Positions 1-6,881 are shown, numbered from the stretch's first letter. The stretch: DNA of 15,150 nucleotides from Thermoplasmata archaeon (GCA_023135545.1 JAGLSY010000103.1:1-15150), one strand, 5' to 3'. Numbers and translations: made by a program. The notes: generated by a model from the letters alone, not told the origin.

Positions 1-144
1 TACCACAAGTTCCTGTACATGGACGAGAACCTTGACGTTGTGGGCTGTGTCGGCTGCGGTCGGTGCATATCCGGCTGCCCGGTGAACATTGACATAATTG
101 AGGTTCTAGAAGAAGTGAAGGAGGTGACCGGGAATGAGTGCTGA
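1..144 (+). CDS. C-terminal end of a 4Fe-4S protein, sulfhydrogenase beta / AsrA-like (partial)
   Basis: Frame 1 is open from the window edge to TGA at 142-144 and gives 47 residues. The visible part holds one 4Fe-4S motif, CVGCGRCISGCP (CxxCxxCxxxCP), followed by a short acidic helix. This ending is typical of the iron-sulfur subunit that sits before a flavin gamma subunit in archaeal sulfhydrogenases (HydB) and anaerobic sulfite reductase (AsrA). The last 11 nt overlap the start of the next gene, so the two are translationally coupled. Identity rests on the motif plus the neighbour; an HdrA- or other ferredoxin-domain protein cannot be excluded because most of the gene lies outside the window. 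Confidence 0.75.
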   Translation, partial: YHKFLYMDENLDVVGCVGCGRCISGCPVNIDIIEVLEEVKEVTGNEC

Positions 145-1084
145 AAACGGATACGGCATGGACAACCCGTACAGGCCCGAAAGGGCTACGGTTTTAAACG
201 TCCAGCTGGAGGCAGGCGGCGGCAGGCCCATCAAGACACTCAAGGTCCAGATTGACGATGAGAAAATAAGAAAGGATTTCCATCACAAGCCAGGCCAGTT
301 CCTCATTGCCAGCTGCCTCGGGGTCGGGGAGAGCGTCTTCGCCATCAATTCGGCGCCGAATTCAGACGGCATTCTCGAATTCTCGGCCATGAAGGTGGGT
401 AATGTTACAACGAGACTTCATGAACTCGCTCCGGGCGACAGCCTGGGCATTCGCGGACCGTTCGGCAATAGTTTTCCTGTGGAGGACTGGAAGGGCAAGA
501 ACATTGTGTTCATCGGTGCCGGGATCGGTGTTTCTCCTGTTCGGTCCGTCTATGATTATGTTATCGCACCCGAGAACCGCAAGGATTACGGGGATGTCAC
601 CATCATCTACGGTGCCAGAACTCCGGCCGATCTGGTTTACAAAACGGAGTTCAAGGCATTGGAGGAAAGGGACGATTTGGATGTGTGGCTGTGCATTGAC
701 TGGCAGTTCGGCCCGCAGGGACCCATCGAAGCCAGTTCTGCGGGAGGATGGCCGGCCATAAACATGGGGTCGCCCGGTGATACGGAAATTCCCGTGGGGG
801 TGAACAAGTTCACCTGCTTCGTGCCACAGCTTGTCGAGGTTGTCAAGCCAAGCCCGGAAAATACCATAGTGGTCACGTGCGGCCCGCCCATCGCCATCAA
901 GTTCATATCCATCATCCTGTCCAAGCTCGGATTCACAGATGAGCAGGTCTATACCACATTGGAGAACAGGATGAAATGCGGTATCGGCAAGTGCGGGAGA
1001 TGCAATATCGGCCACATCTACGTGTGCAAGCAGGGGCCAGTGTTCACCAACAAAGAAGTTAAGAAGATGCTGCCGGAGTTTTAG
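134..1084 (+). CDS. FAD/NAD(P)-binding [2Fe-2S] subunit, sulfhydrogenase gamma / AsrB-like
   Basis: A 316-residue ferredoxin-reductase-type protein that would pass electrons between NAD(P)H and the iron-sulfur subunit encoded just before it; expected to be cytoplasmic. The FAD domain covers roughly residues 15-115 with FAINSAP in place of the usual RxYS, as in the HydG/AsrB branch. The nucleotide-binding domain follows, with IGAGIGVSP near 127-135 and the conserved CGPP at 249-252. Four C-terminal cysteines (C282, C287, C290, C298; CX4CX2CX7C) form the [2Fe-2S] site. GAGGTGA at 121-127 lies 6 nt before the ATG and supports this start. Residues about 190-228 look longer and richer in Gly/Pro than I expect in this family. 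Partner enzyme (hydrogenase, sulfite reductase or Hdr) is not visible. Confidence 0.87.
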   Translation: MSAENGYGMDNPYRPERATVLNVQLEAGGGRPIKTLKVQIDDEKIRKDFHHKPGQFLIASCLGVGESVFAINSAPNSDGILEFSAMKVGNVTTRLHELAPGDSLGIRGPFGNSFPVEDWKGKNIVFIGAGIGVSPVRSVYDYVIAPENRKDYGDVTIIYGARTPADLVYKTEFKALEERDDLDVWLCIDWQFGPQGPIEASSAGGWPAINMGSPGDTEIPVGVNKFTCFVPQLVEVVKPSPENTIVVTCGPPIAIKFISIILSKLGFTDEQVYTTLENRMKCGIGKCGRCNIGHIYVCKQGPVFTNKEVKKMLPEF

Positions 1085-1098
1085 TTTTGTCGTTTTAG
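1077..1098 (+). terminator. T-rich stretch at the end of the gamma-subunit gene
   Basis: Three TTTT tracts (around 1079-1082, 1085-1088 and 1093-1096) straddle and follow the stop codon. Archaeal termination commonly uses such U-rich stretches without a hairpin. The gene converges here with the minus-strand ccm operon, where a stop is expected. Position-based inference only. Confidence 0.35.
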
Positions 1099-1150
1099 TA
1101 CTGGCTCTGGAATTCCGGCGAAAAGAAGATTCAGTGTTGGGTAATGCCTC

Positions 1151-1222
1151 TACCCTCCAGCCATCCCCCCGCCACACTGTTTCATCACTGAGACCCACAT
1201 TGAGAAATACTGGGACCCCTCG
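1151..1222 (+). repeat. Intergenic dispersed repeat, copy 1
   Basis: In the convergent gap after the gamma-subunit gene, this stretch aligns in the same orientation with 12529-12600 at roughly 70-75% identity by eye. Shared blocks in order are TACCC.CCA.CCA, CCCCCCGCCA.ACTG, TG.GACCCA, TGAGA and GGGACCCC. No open reading frame is shared, so protein homology does not explain it. Similarity may begin about 23 nt earlier (ATTC..G then GGG). Nature unknown: small RNA, degenerate mobile element or conserved intergenic motif. Confidence 0.6.
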
Positions 1223-1261
1223 AACCTTGATGATGGGTGGTCTTTCTAGCCGCTCGTTATT

Positions 1262-1693
1262 TTAGTATTTAGATGGGCACCCGATCTGCATACTGTACGA
1301 CTGGATAACATAGGTTCCGTTTACTTGTGTGAACAGCCCTTTTACCACAACGGTCTCGTCATTTCCGAAACCATCCGGGAATGCCGCCGTGTGATTGGCC
1401 CGTATGGTCAGGGCCTGGTCGTTGGAATCGGCCAGCGTGAATTCATCGGTTACATTCCAATCCTTGACCATCCCCTTGATCTGGATCTCTTTGTCAAGGT
1501 AAGCGGCTGGATTGTCCGTTATCTGGCTGACCTCGTAAATTTCCTCCGGGACCATACCCCATAACAGAATACTGGCCATCGCTATGATTATCACGATGAA
1601 GACAAGCAGTTTTATCTGCTTCTCGGTGATCTTACGTTTTTCCTTAGTTTTCGCTGGTTCGGTCTGTTCCGGAATCTGTTTTTCTTCTTCCAT
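1262..1693 (-). CDS. ccmE: CcmE, heme chaperone, CxxxY variant
   Basis: CcmE takes heme from CcmC outside the membrane and hands it to CcmF. The 143-residue product has a charged cytoplasmic N-terminus, one membrane helix at about 27-46, and an OB-fold-like domain (VSQI, IQIKGMV, FTLAD, VVVKGLF). Classical CcmE binds heme through His in HxxxY; here the last five residues are CPSKY (C139, Y143), the CxxxY form known from archaea and Desulfovibrio-type bacteria. I start at the ATG at 1693, not the TTG at 1699, because AAGGAGGT lies just upstream (about 1700-1707) at good spacing. It overlaps the end of ccmD by 50 nt and is the last gene of the operon. Confidence 0.9.
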   Translation of the reverse strand: MEEEKQIPEQTEPAKTKEKRKITEKQIKLLVFIVIIIAMASILLWGMVPEEIYEVSQITDNPAAYLDKEIQIKGMVKDWNVTDEFTLADSNDQALTIRANHTAAFPDGFGNDETVVVKGLFTQVNGTYVIQSYSMQIGCPSKY

Positions 1694-1823
1694 CGGCAAC
1701 CTCCTTCAACATCTTTATTTCCCTGGCCAGTTTCTTCTGGTCCATCGTTATTTTCAATAAATAGACAAAGGTCAAGCCCCATATTATCGAGTATCCAATG
1801 TACATGTAATTAATATCATCCAT
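1644..1823 (-). CDS. ccmD: CcmD-like small membrane protein
   Basis: A 59-residue reading frame between ccmC and ccmE. It begins MDDINYMYIGYSIIWGL, has one membrane helix at about residues 7-24, and continues with a basic cytoplasmic stretch (KKLAREIKMLKEV). Size, single helix, basic tail and position all match CcmD, which stabilises the CcmABC complex and helps release holo-CcmE. The ATG overlaps the end of ccmC by 8 nt, and AGGTGA lies about 5 nt upstream. The end overlaps the ccmE start by 50 nt; the last 16 or so residues share DNA with CcmE and are probably not constrained. Called on context and topology, as CcmD sequences are poorly conserved. Confidence 0.8.
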   Translation of the reverse strand: MDDINYMYIGYSIIWGLTFVYLLKITMDQKKLAREIKMLKEVADGRRKTDSGTDRTSEN

Positions 1824-2736
1824 CTAAATCACCTATTTCCTGTTTTATCTCTTCTAATTCTTCTCTCATATTTTCAACGTCCATCTTCGTTAGCAGTATT
1901 GCTCCGTAGAGGAATGAAAATGCGAATACGGCTGTTATCAGTGTGAACACCATTGATGTTTGTAAACTTCCGCTTTCTGATGCTATCACAGTGGGATGGG
2001 ACTGAGTCCATATCCTGTTGGCCGCGAAGCTCAGTGGGATACACATGCAACCAATAATGCTAAATACAGCGCTAAGCCGGGCCCGTGCCTTTCCCGGGTC
2101 GCTATTGGACCGGAGCGCCAGATATGCCATGAAGACCAGCCAAAGTACCAGGGTCATGAACAATTTCCTGTCTTCCCATCTCCAGAACTCACCCCATGTA
2201 CCCTTTGCCCACAATCCGCCAGTGATAATGGCGGCCGTGCAGAATACTATTCCAATCTCGGCAGACGAGAAGGCCAGTATGTCGTATTTCATCTTGTTTG
2301 TCTTAAGGTATGCCAGGCTTCCGATGAAAGTGATAATGAAGGCCAGATATGCCACCCAGGCCGATGCCACATGGAAGTAAAAGATGCGCTGGACATCGCC
2401 CATGTTTTCGGCAAACACCTTAAGCTCGGTATCAGAATCCATTATCCAGAATGTGCTATCTCCGTCTTTGATCAACCATAATCTCCCGTTCTGATTCAAT
2501 GATTGTTTGATAGTTGCATTGTATGACAGATTGATATGTTCCTCAGAACTGTTGAAAGCCTCAATGAGCTCATCGGAAATGGGCTCTGCAAGATATACGT
2601 CTTTATGTTCCTGGTCAAGGTCAAAGATGTGGGTGCCGTGGGGAGGGGCCCAGACGAAGGCCATATAGAGCCCGGTCATGGTAAGCACCGCTGCTATGAG
2701 AACAAAGATCATCTTCAGGTAATCGGTTTTTTTCAT
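1816..2736 (-). CDS. ccmC: CcmC, heme delivery to CcmE
   Basis: A 306-residue heme-handling protein of the CcmC/CcmF/CcsA superfamily. The tryptophan-rich WWD motif lies at about 176-188 (AKGTWGEFWRWED). The expected flanking axial histidines are H122 (FYFHVASAW) and H247 (QSHPTV). Six membrane helices are visible: about 8-30, 120-143, 155-174, 190-209, 218-238 and 260-283. An oddity is a hydrophilic stretch of about 75 residues (35-112) between helix 1 and the H122 helix, where CcmC usually has only a short loop; the typical length is about 230-250 residues. The ATG is 6 nt after the ccmB stop. A charged C-terminal tail faces the cytoplasm. Confidence 0.92.
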   Translation of the reverse strand: MKKTDYLKMIFVLIAAVLTMTGLYMAFVWAPPHGTHIFDLDQEHKDVYLAEPISDELIEAFNSSEEHINLSYNATIKQSLNQNGRLWLIKDGDSTFWIMDSDTELKVFAENMGDVQRIFYFHVASAWVAYLAFIITFIGSLAYLKTNKMKYDILAFSSAEIGIVFCTAAIITGGLWAKGTWGEFWRWEDRKLFMTLVLWLVFMAYLALRSNSDPGKARARLSAVFSIIGCMCIPLSFAANRIWTQSHPTVIASESGSLQTSMVFTLITAVFAFSFLYGAILLTKMDVENMREELEEIKQEIGDLDG

Positions 2737-2742
2737 CTGGCA

Positions 2743-3480
2743 TCATTCCTCGATTATGTAATCTATCAACAGGTAACCGCTGGCTACGAAGATTATATCG
2801 AAAGCCAATATAAGTTTTATCCCATCCATGATATCGGCCAGGACCGCACCGTCAAATATCTGGAAGGTGGCCTCCACCGATGTCATCACCACCGTGAAAA
2901 GGAGAATGGGTATGAGCATGACCGGCAGCATGACCTGGCTCTGGGAGAGATTGGATGATATCGCCGAAATGAGGTTGCCCAGTGCCGTGAATCCCACCGT
3001 GCCCAAGATGATTATCGTCAGCAATGAGACCATGTCCGGAAAGGGTTGGGCGAAGAAGACGAAGAAAAGCACCGTGGAAAAGAGATTCAGGCCGAGCACG
3101 ATGACGAAGGTCGATAGAAATTTTCCGAAGTAGATGGCCGAAGGCGAGATTGGGGCCAGCATCAGCCCTTCCTTGGTTCCCTGCTCCACCTCGCGCATGT
3201 AGACGGGGGCCAGGGCGAACATGCCGCTGAAGAAGAAGGTGATCCACAAGATCGGGGATGCCAGCTGCGTCTCCGAGAAGTCGATGAAGGAGAAAATGAA
3301 TCTGAAGGAGGCCAGTATCATGAGGGCCAGTATGAGCATGGAGTTGATCATCTGCTTGTTCCTGAACTCTATCTTCAGTTCTTTCAGAAAGATGGCCTTT
3401 GTCGCGCTAATTGCCCTCCCCCCCGAGAATTTCCTTGTATCTGGATTTGAAAGCTTCCGGCTCCTTGCCGATGTCCTCAT
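2743..3480 (-). CDS. ccmB: CcmB, membrane subunit of the Ccm ABC complex
   Basis: Permease partner of CcmA; together with CcmC they drive release of holo-CcmE by ATP hydrolysis. The core resembles CcmB: an amphipathic start (AIFLKELKIEFRNKQ), then six helices including LILALMILASFRFIFSF, ILWITFFFSGMFALAPV and VMLPVMLIPILLFTVVMT. The EVEQGTKEGLMLAP segment after helix 2 is characteristic. The start is uncertain. The ATG used here (3480) overlaps ccmA by 74 nt and gives a basic, non-CcmB-like leader of about 24 residues. No ATG, GTG or TTG occurs nearer the conserved region until the ATG at 3351, which would remove the first conserved segment. A rare start (for example ATT at 3411) or a frameshift at the 7-G run is possible. 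Usual family length is about 220. Confidence 0.85.
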   Translation of the reverse strand: MRTSARSRKLSNPDTRKFSGGRAISATKAIFLKELKIEFRNKQMINSMLILALMILASFRFIFSFIDFSETQLASPILWITFFFSGMFALAPVYMREVEQGTKEGLMLAPISPSAIYFGKFLSTFVIVLGLNLFSTVLFFVFFAQPFPDMVSLLTIIILGTVGFTALGNLISAISSNLSQSQVMLPVMLIPILLFTVVMTSVEATFQIFDGAVLADIMDGIKLILAFDIIFVASGYLLIDYIIEE

Positions 3481-4144
3481 CGATTATCCGGCCTTTTGAC
3501 AGCACGCCGCCCCTGCTGGCTATTTCCATACCCTTTTCTATGTCATGGGTGATTATGAAAAAAGTTGCGCCTTGCCCGTTCATCTTCTTTATCAGGCCGT
3601 TCAGCATGTTCTGGGCGTTGAGGTCAAGGCCGGAGTAGGGCTCGTCCAGGAGTATCAGCTCGGGCGAGTGGAGCAGTGTCCTGGCCAGTGCCAATCTTTG
3701 CTTCATTCCCCTAGAGAATGAGCCCACCCTGTCGAAGGACCTGTGGTAGAGTTCCACCATTTTCAGCATCTCCTCGATCTTCTTCTCCTTGTTCTCTATC
3801 GAATAAAGGTCGGCAAAGAAGGCCAGGTTCTCCCAGGCCGTCAAGTCCCTGTACAGGTATGGCTCGTGGGACATGAATCCAATTTTTCTCCTTATGTCGC
3901 GGGTATGCTCCTCACCGCTCATACCGAAGTGGCTTATGTCGCCTTTGTCCTGCTCGGTCAAGGTGGCCAGTATCTTCACAAGGGTGGTCTTGCCCACCCC
4001 GTTGGAGCCGAATAGAACATATACATCACCTTTTTGAAGTTCTATATCCAGGCCGTTGAGGACATTCTTTTTGCCAAAGGATTTCCTTATACCTTTGGCT
4101 TTCAGGATAGAATCCGCCATCAATCCTGCAAAATTCGATGTCAT
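3407..4144 (-). CDS. ccmA: CcmA, ATPase subunit of the Ccm ABC complex
   Basis: A 245-residue ABC ATPase with all motifs: Walker A GSNGVGKTT (46-54), signature FSRGM (143-147, a variant of LSGGQ), Walker B LILLDEP (163-169), D-loop SGLD and H-loop H200 (ITHD). It is placed as CcmA by its position directly before ccmB and ccmC rather than by a unique motif. The ATG at 4144 is only 2 nt after the cytochrome b stop. A second ATG at 4120 (residue 9) is preceded by AGGATTG and begins just before the conserved N-terminus, so it may be the true start. The C-terminal end carries a run of seven G in the message, close to the ccmB junction. Confidence 0.92.
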   Translation of the reverse strand: MTSNFAGLMADSILKAKGIRKSFGKKNVLNGLDIELQKGDVYVLFGSNGVGKTTLVKILATLTEQDKGDISHFGMSGEEHTRDIRRKIGFMSHEPYLYRDLTAWENLAFFADLYSIENKEKKIEEMLKMVELYHRSFDRVGSFSRGMKQRLALARTLLHSPELILLDEPYSGLDLNAQNMLNGLIKKMNGQGATFFIITHDIEKGMEIASRGGVLSKGRIIDEDIGKEPEAFKSRYKEILGGEGN

Positions 4145-4146
4145 TG

Positions 4147-4860
4147 TTATAGCTTTCGGTTTTCTGTTTTTGTACCGGTTATTTTGAAATATTCCAGCTC
4201 GTGAGGGTGGTGTTCTTCCATTTCCTCATGTGTAATGTAGCCGTGCAGCCAAACGCCCTTCGTTCTGCTAGGTGTGAAATGGACGTTGTATATGTGCCAT
4301 ATCACGATGAAAGAAATGGCTATGGTCGACTCGTGGGAATGCAGAATTCTCGACAGGTTGATAAAGGAGTAATTGAAGATGGCCGTTGATATGACCGGAA
4401 ACATCATCATCAAGCCGGTACCACCCATCAAGACCATTCCCCATAGAGCTCCCCAGTAATCGGCTTTTTCCTTCCAGGAAAATCTATCATAATGCGGTTC
4501 TTTGCCGATCCCGAATATGTATTTGAGATATTGGAAGAAATCCCTGATGTCTTTTTTATTCGGGAGCATTCTGAACTTTTCTTTCCAAGTGAATTTGGAA
4601 TCGAAGACGGCCCAGACAACATGGTACACACCAAGAATAACCACTAATACGCCACATACTCTGTGAATTATCAACCTCATTTCCCAGCCGCCCATCAGGT
4701 CAACCATAAATTGTGATATCCACAACTCCCGGAAGGTAAGGCAGAGGCCTGTTACTGACAGTATGATGAAGAGTATAAAAAGCACAATATGCTGTATAAC
4801 TTGGTTTTTGGTAAATCTCAGGTATCTTAATTTTTCTACTCCTTTTCCTTCTTCATCCAT
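4147..4860 (-). CDS. Di-heme-type cytochrome b, FdnI / b561-like membrane subunit
   Basis: A 237-residue integral membrane protein with four predicted helices (about 22-42, 62-84, 136-156, 178-195). Candidate heme-ligating histidines in or at helices are H24, H66, H80, H174/H176 and H189, resembling the gamma subunit of formate dehydrogenases and related b-type quinol oxidoreductases. The reading frame extends upstream to 4968, but I choose the ATG at 4860 because AAGGAGGTT lies 5-8 nt upstream; this leaves a normal 25-nt overlap with the multiheme gene. It probably exchanges electrons between a quinone or methanophenazine pool and the multiheme cytochrome encoded just before it. Substrate and direction are not determinable. 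The tail is histidine-rich (HEEMEEHHPH). Confidence 0.85.
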   Translation of the reverse strand: MDEEGKGVEKLRYLRFTKNQVIQHIVLFILFIILSVTGLCLTFRELWISQFMVDLMGGWEMRLIIHRVCGVLVVILGVYHVVWAVFDSKFTWKEKFRMLPNKKDIRDFFQYLKYIFGIGKEPHYDRFSWKEKADYWGALWGMVLMGGTGLMMMFPVISTAIFNYSFINLSRILHSHESTIAISFIVIWHIYNVHFTPSRTKGVWLHGYITHEEMEEHHPHELEYFKITGTKTENRKL

Positions 4861-6053
4861 TTCTGGAACCTCCTTCCAATTGGTTTTCCCGTATTTTCCA
4901 GGATCATCAAAACGACGATCGCGGGGACAAGGACCATCGTAATTATGTTGAAGAACAGAGGAACCCAATATCTGATATCTATCGGGCCGATATAATAAGC
5001 CTGCTCCTTGGGATCCATGTCGCTTTTATCGAACATCAGGTTTGGGTTGCTGTCATGTTCATCAAAGTGTTGATAACCCTCGGCGACTTTGACACGCAGA
5101 TTATTAGGATGGCATTCATCATTCTCACCAGCACAGGTCAAAGGCAGGTTGGCCGGGTTAGTAGTCGATTCTGAATCCATCGCTGGCCTTACATTGTGAT
5201 TGCTATGGCAATCTGCACAGGCTGCCACATACAGATTTCCATATTTCAGGAATATCCCATGATAACTGTCCTCATAGCTGTAATACAGGGCATCATGGCA
5301 TTTTGCACAAGTGTCTGGATTATTCATCACATATGTCGGCGATTCCGGATTGTTCGATGACTCAATATGATGTATTCCATGACAGTCAGTACAGACCGAG
5401 GCCCTGACAGTTTCGCCTGCTTCCTCATCATATACAAATGAATAATGAATGCTTTCTTTGTATTCACTGAAGACATCAGGGTGGCAATTCCCACACATCT
5501 TGGATACGTTATTCCTGTCTGGCTTTCCAATAAAGTTACCAATCATAGCCCCTTCAATATTAGTCGGGTCACCGCCGTGGCAATCCGCACATGTCGTTCC
5601 AACTTCCATGTGGATACTGGTGTACCATTCGATTCCCGGTGTTGTAAAATTAACACCTTCTTCGTGGCAATTGACACAGTTTATATCATAATCCTTGTGG
5701 GAACTGTTTGTAAACCATTCTTCATTGGTCACCTGGACAGATAAATCACCACCGTGGCAGTCCGAGCAATAGATGCCCACATCTTTATGGATTTCATCAC
5801 TGGTGTACCACACGCTTGCGGGGATGGTCAAAGTCCCATCTTCCAAAGATGAATGACATTCGACACATACCAGATTAGCGATAGGAGTTATTTCTTCAGT
5901 GAAGATATCTTCTTCGGTGATATGCTCTATTTCAACATGACCGCTTTGGATATTTTTATATTCAACATAGTTGCCTAAGACAAATAACAGGATCAAAGAT
6001 ATATAGATGACCCATCCGTATTTCTTCCACGCAGTTTTCGCCTTATCACTCAT
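4836..6053 (-). CDS. Membrane-anchored multiheme cytochrome c, 8 canonical hemes plus one CX6CH
   Basis: A 405-residue protein with an N-terminal helix (about 14-30), a heme-rich extracytoplasmic domain and a C-terminal helix (about 363-386) ending in a basic cytoplasmic tail. CxxCH motifs start at C63, C96, C126, C155, C187, C221, C249 and C279. A ninth cysteine pair, C307/C314-H315, has spacing CX6CH where a CxxCH heme would be expected. The first four motifs repeat at 29-33 residue intervals with a shared pattern (WYTS...H...C.DCHGGD), suggesting internal duplication. The start has AGGAGGG 8 nt upstream and overlaps the preceding gene by 8 nt. Likely role: periplasm-side electron carrier paired with the adjacent cytochrome b; not assignable to a known reductase. 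Confidence 0.88.
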   Translation of the reverse strand: MSDKAKTAWKKYGWVIYISLILLFVLGNYVEYKNIQSGHVEIEHITEEDIFTEEITPIANLVCVECHSSLEDGTLTIPASVWYTSDEIHKDVGIYCSDCHGGDLSVQVTNEEWFTNSSHKDYDINCVNCHEEGVNFTTPGIEWYTSIHMEVGTTCADCHGGDPTNIEGAMIGNFIGKPDRNNVSKMCGNCHPDVFSEYKESIHYSFVYDEEAGETVRASVCTDCHGIHHIESSNNPESPTYVMNNPDTCAKCHDALYYSYEDSYHGIFLKYGNLYVAACADCHSNHNVRPAMDSESTTNPANLPLTCAGENDECHPNNLRVKVAEGYQHFDEHDSNPNLMFDKSDMDPKEQAYYIGPIDIRYWVPLFFNIITMVLVPAIVVLMILENTGKPIGRRFQKWMKKEKE

Positions 6054-6837
6054 GCCGGTTCCCTCCTGTTCTCTTTAAGCCGTATCTTACCAGGCCAGTC
6101 AATGTAAAGATCAATAATAATATGGTGATCGTTCCTGGAAAGGGGAGTAATTCTGTGTCATGCTCTGGCGATACACTCAAATAAGCTATCTTGGAAGCGG
6201 AACCATCACTATAGGTTATCTCTATATTGTAGTTGTGGATGCCTTCCTCAGGTTCCATTCGGAATATAACTGTCTGATTGCTGGCTTTTTCAATGGACAC
6301 TCCAGTCAAGGGTTCGGCAGCATTTTCACCATTTTCGATCAACTGAACGACGACACCCTCTGCATTTGCATCTCCATTATTCGCTATACGGACGTATATT
6401 AGAACCCTATGTCCAGCCTCTGCGTTCTCAGGGGATGTGTATACATCTATTATGTCCAAGTGTGGGACTTTAGGAATTCCTGTGGGTATGTCATTTACAT
6501 CTCCGGGATTCGAAGCATTTTCGAGCTCATGCCTGTTCAGATATCCATCACCATCTGAGTCGATACCTCCAATTGCGGCCACGGCTCCTGCGGCATCGGC
6601 AGCATGGTTTGTCTCTGCTTCGAAATCTATGCCATATGGGTTGAGACCGGCAAGATCTCCTGGCGGATGGCAAACATTACAATCTCCATTGAGGTCACCT
6701 TCGATGCTGCCAGCATAGGAACTGTAGCCGGAAGTTATCAGGCATATGGCCGAAAATAACAGAATAAAAATCGGAATTAACAATGAGGCTTTGAACGGCC
6801 CGATCTTGAAGTTCTTCGACTCTTTCATCCTCACCAT
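6046..6837 (-). CDS. Membrane-anchored monoheme protein with Ca-type loop and CARDB-like domain
   Basis: A 263-residue exported protein. Domains in order: signal or anchor helix (about 17-37), one CxxCH heme motif in CNVCHPPGD (C53), a DSDGDGYLNRHEL loop (about 93-105) like EF-hand or thrombospondin type 3 calcium loops, a CARDB-like beta domain (about 125-222; VLIYVRIANNGDANAEGVVVQL), and a C-terminal helix (about 235-252) with a basic stop-transfer end. The heme segment followed by a DxDGDG loop suggests a small electron-transfer head held outside the cell. ATG 6837 and ATG 6828 are both possible; the promoter 30 nt away favours the first. It is the first gene of the cytochrome-ccm operon. 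Confidence 0.82.
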   Translation of the reverse strand: MVRMKESKNFKIGPFKASLLIPIFILLFSAICLITSGYSSYAGSIEGDLNGDCNVCHPPGDLAGLNPYGIDFEAETNHAADAAGAVAAIGGIDSDGDGYLNRHELENASNPGDVNDIPTGIPKVPHLDIIDVYTSPENAEAGHRVLIYVRIANNGDANAEGVVVQLIENGENAAEPLTGVSIEKASNQTVIFRMEPEEGIHNYNIEITYSDGSASKIAYLSVSPEHDTELLPFPGTITILLLIFTLTGLVRYGLKRTGGNRHE

Positions 6838-6866
6838 CCATAATTATTTGTTTCACAACTAAATCA

Positions 6867-6881
6867 TATATTTATAAATAT
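6867..6881 (-). promoter_or_regulatory. Archaeal TATA box of the cytochrome-ccm operon
   Basis: On the minus strand the sequence reads AATATTTATAAATAT, with a perfect TTTATAAA core at 6871-6878. Transcription would begin about 26 nt downstream near 6848, leaving a leader of about 10 nt before the ATG at 6837. It is the only clear promoter for the run of genes from 6837 to 1262. Confidence 0.65.

Noticed and set aside
362..1198. 278-residue minus-strand frame opposite the flavin subunit gene
   Set aside because: It shadows a gene with clear FAD, NAD and [2Fe-2S] motifs, and its product shows no recognisable domain.
1151..1240. C/D box small RNA in repeat copy 1 (TGATGA and CTGA present)
   Set aside because: CTGA occurs in both copies, but the TGATGA lies downstream in copy 1 only and the box order is wrong.
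4861..4968. Upstream extension of the 4147 cytochrome b to the ATG at 4968
   Set aside because: The added 36 residues lie wholly inside the end of the multiheme gene, are polar and not cytochrome b-like; ATG 4860 has a good ribosome binding site.
5109..6053. Evenly spaced CHGG repeats considered as a DNA repeat or CRISPR-like array
   Set aside because: The periodicity is explained by heme motifs in protein; the DNA between units differs.
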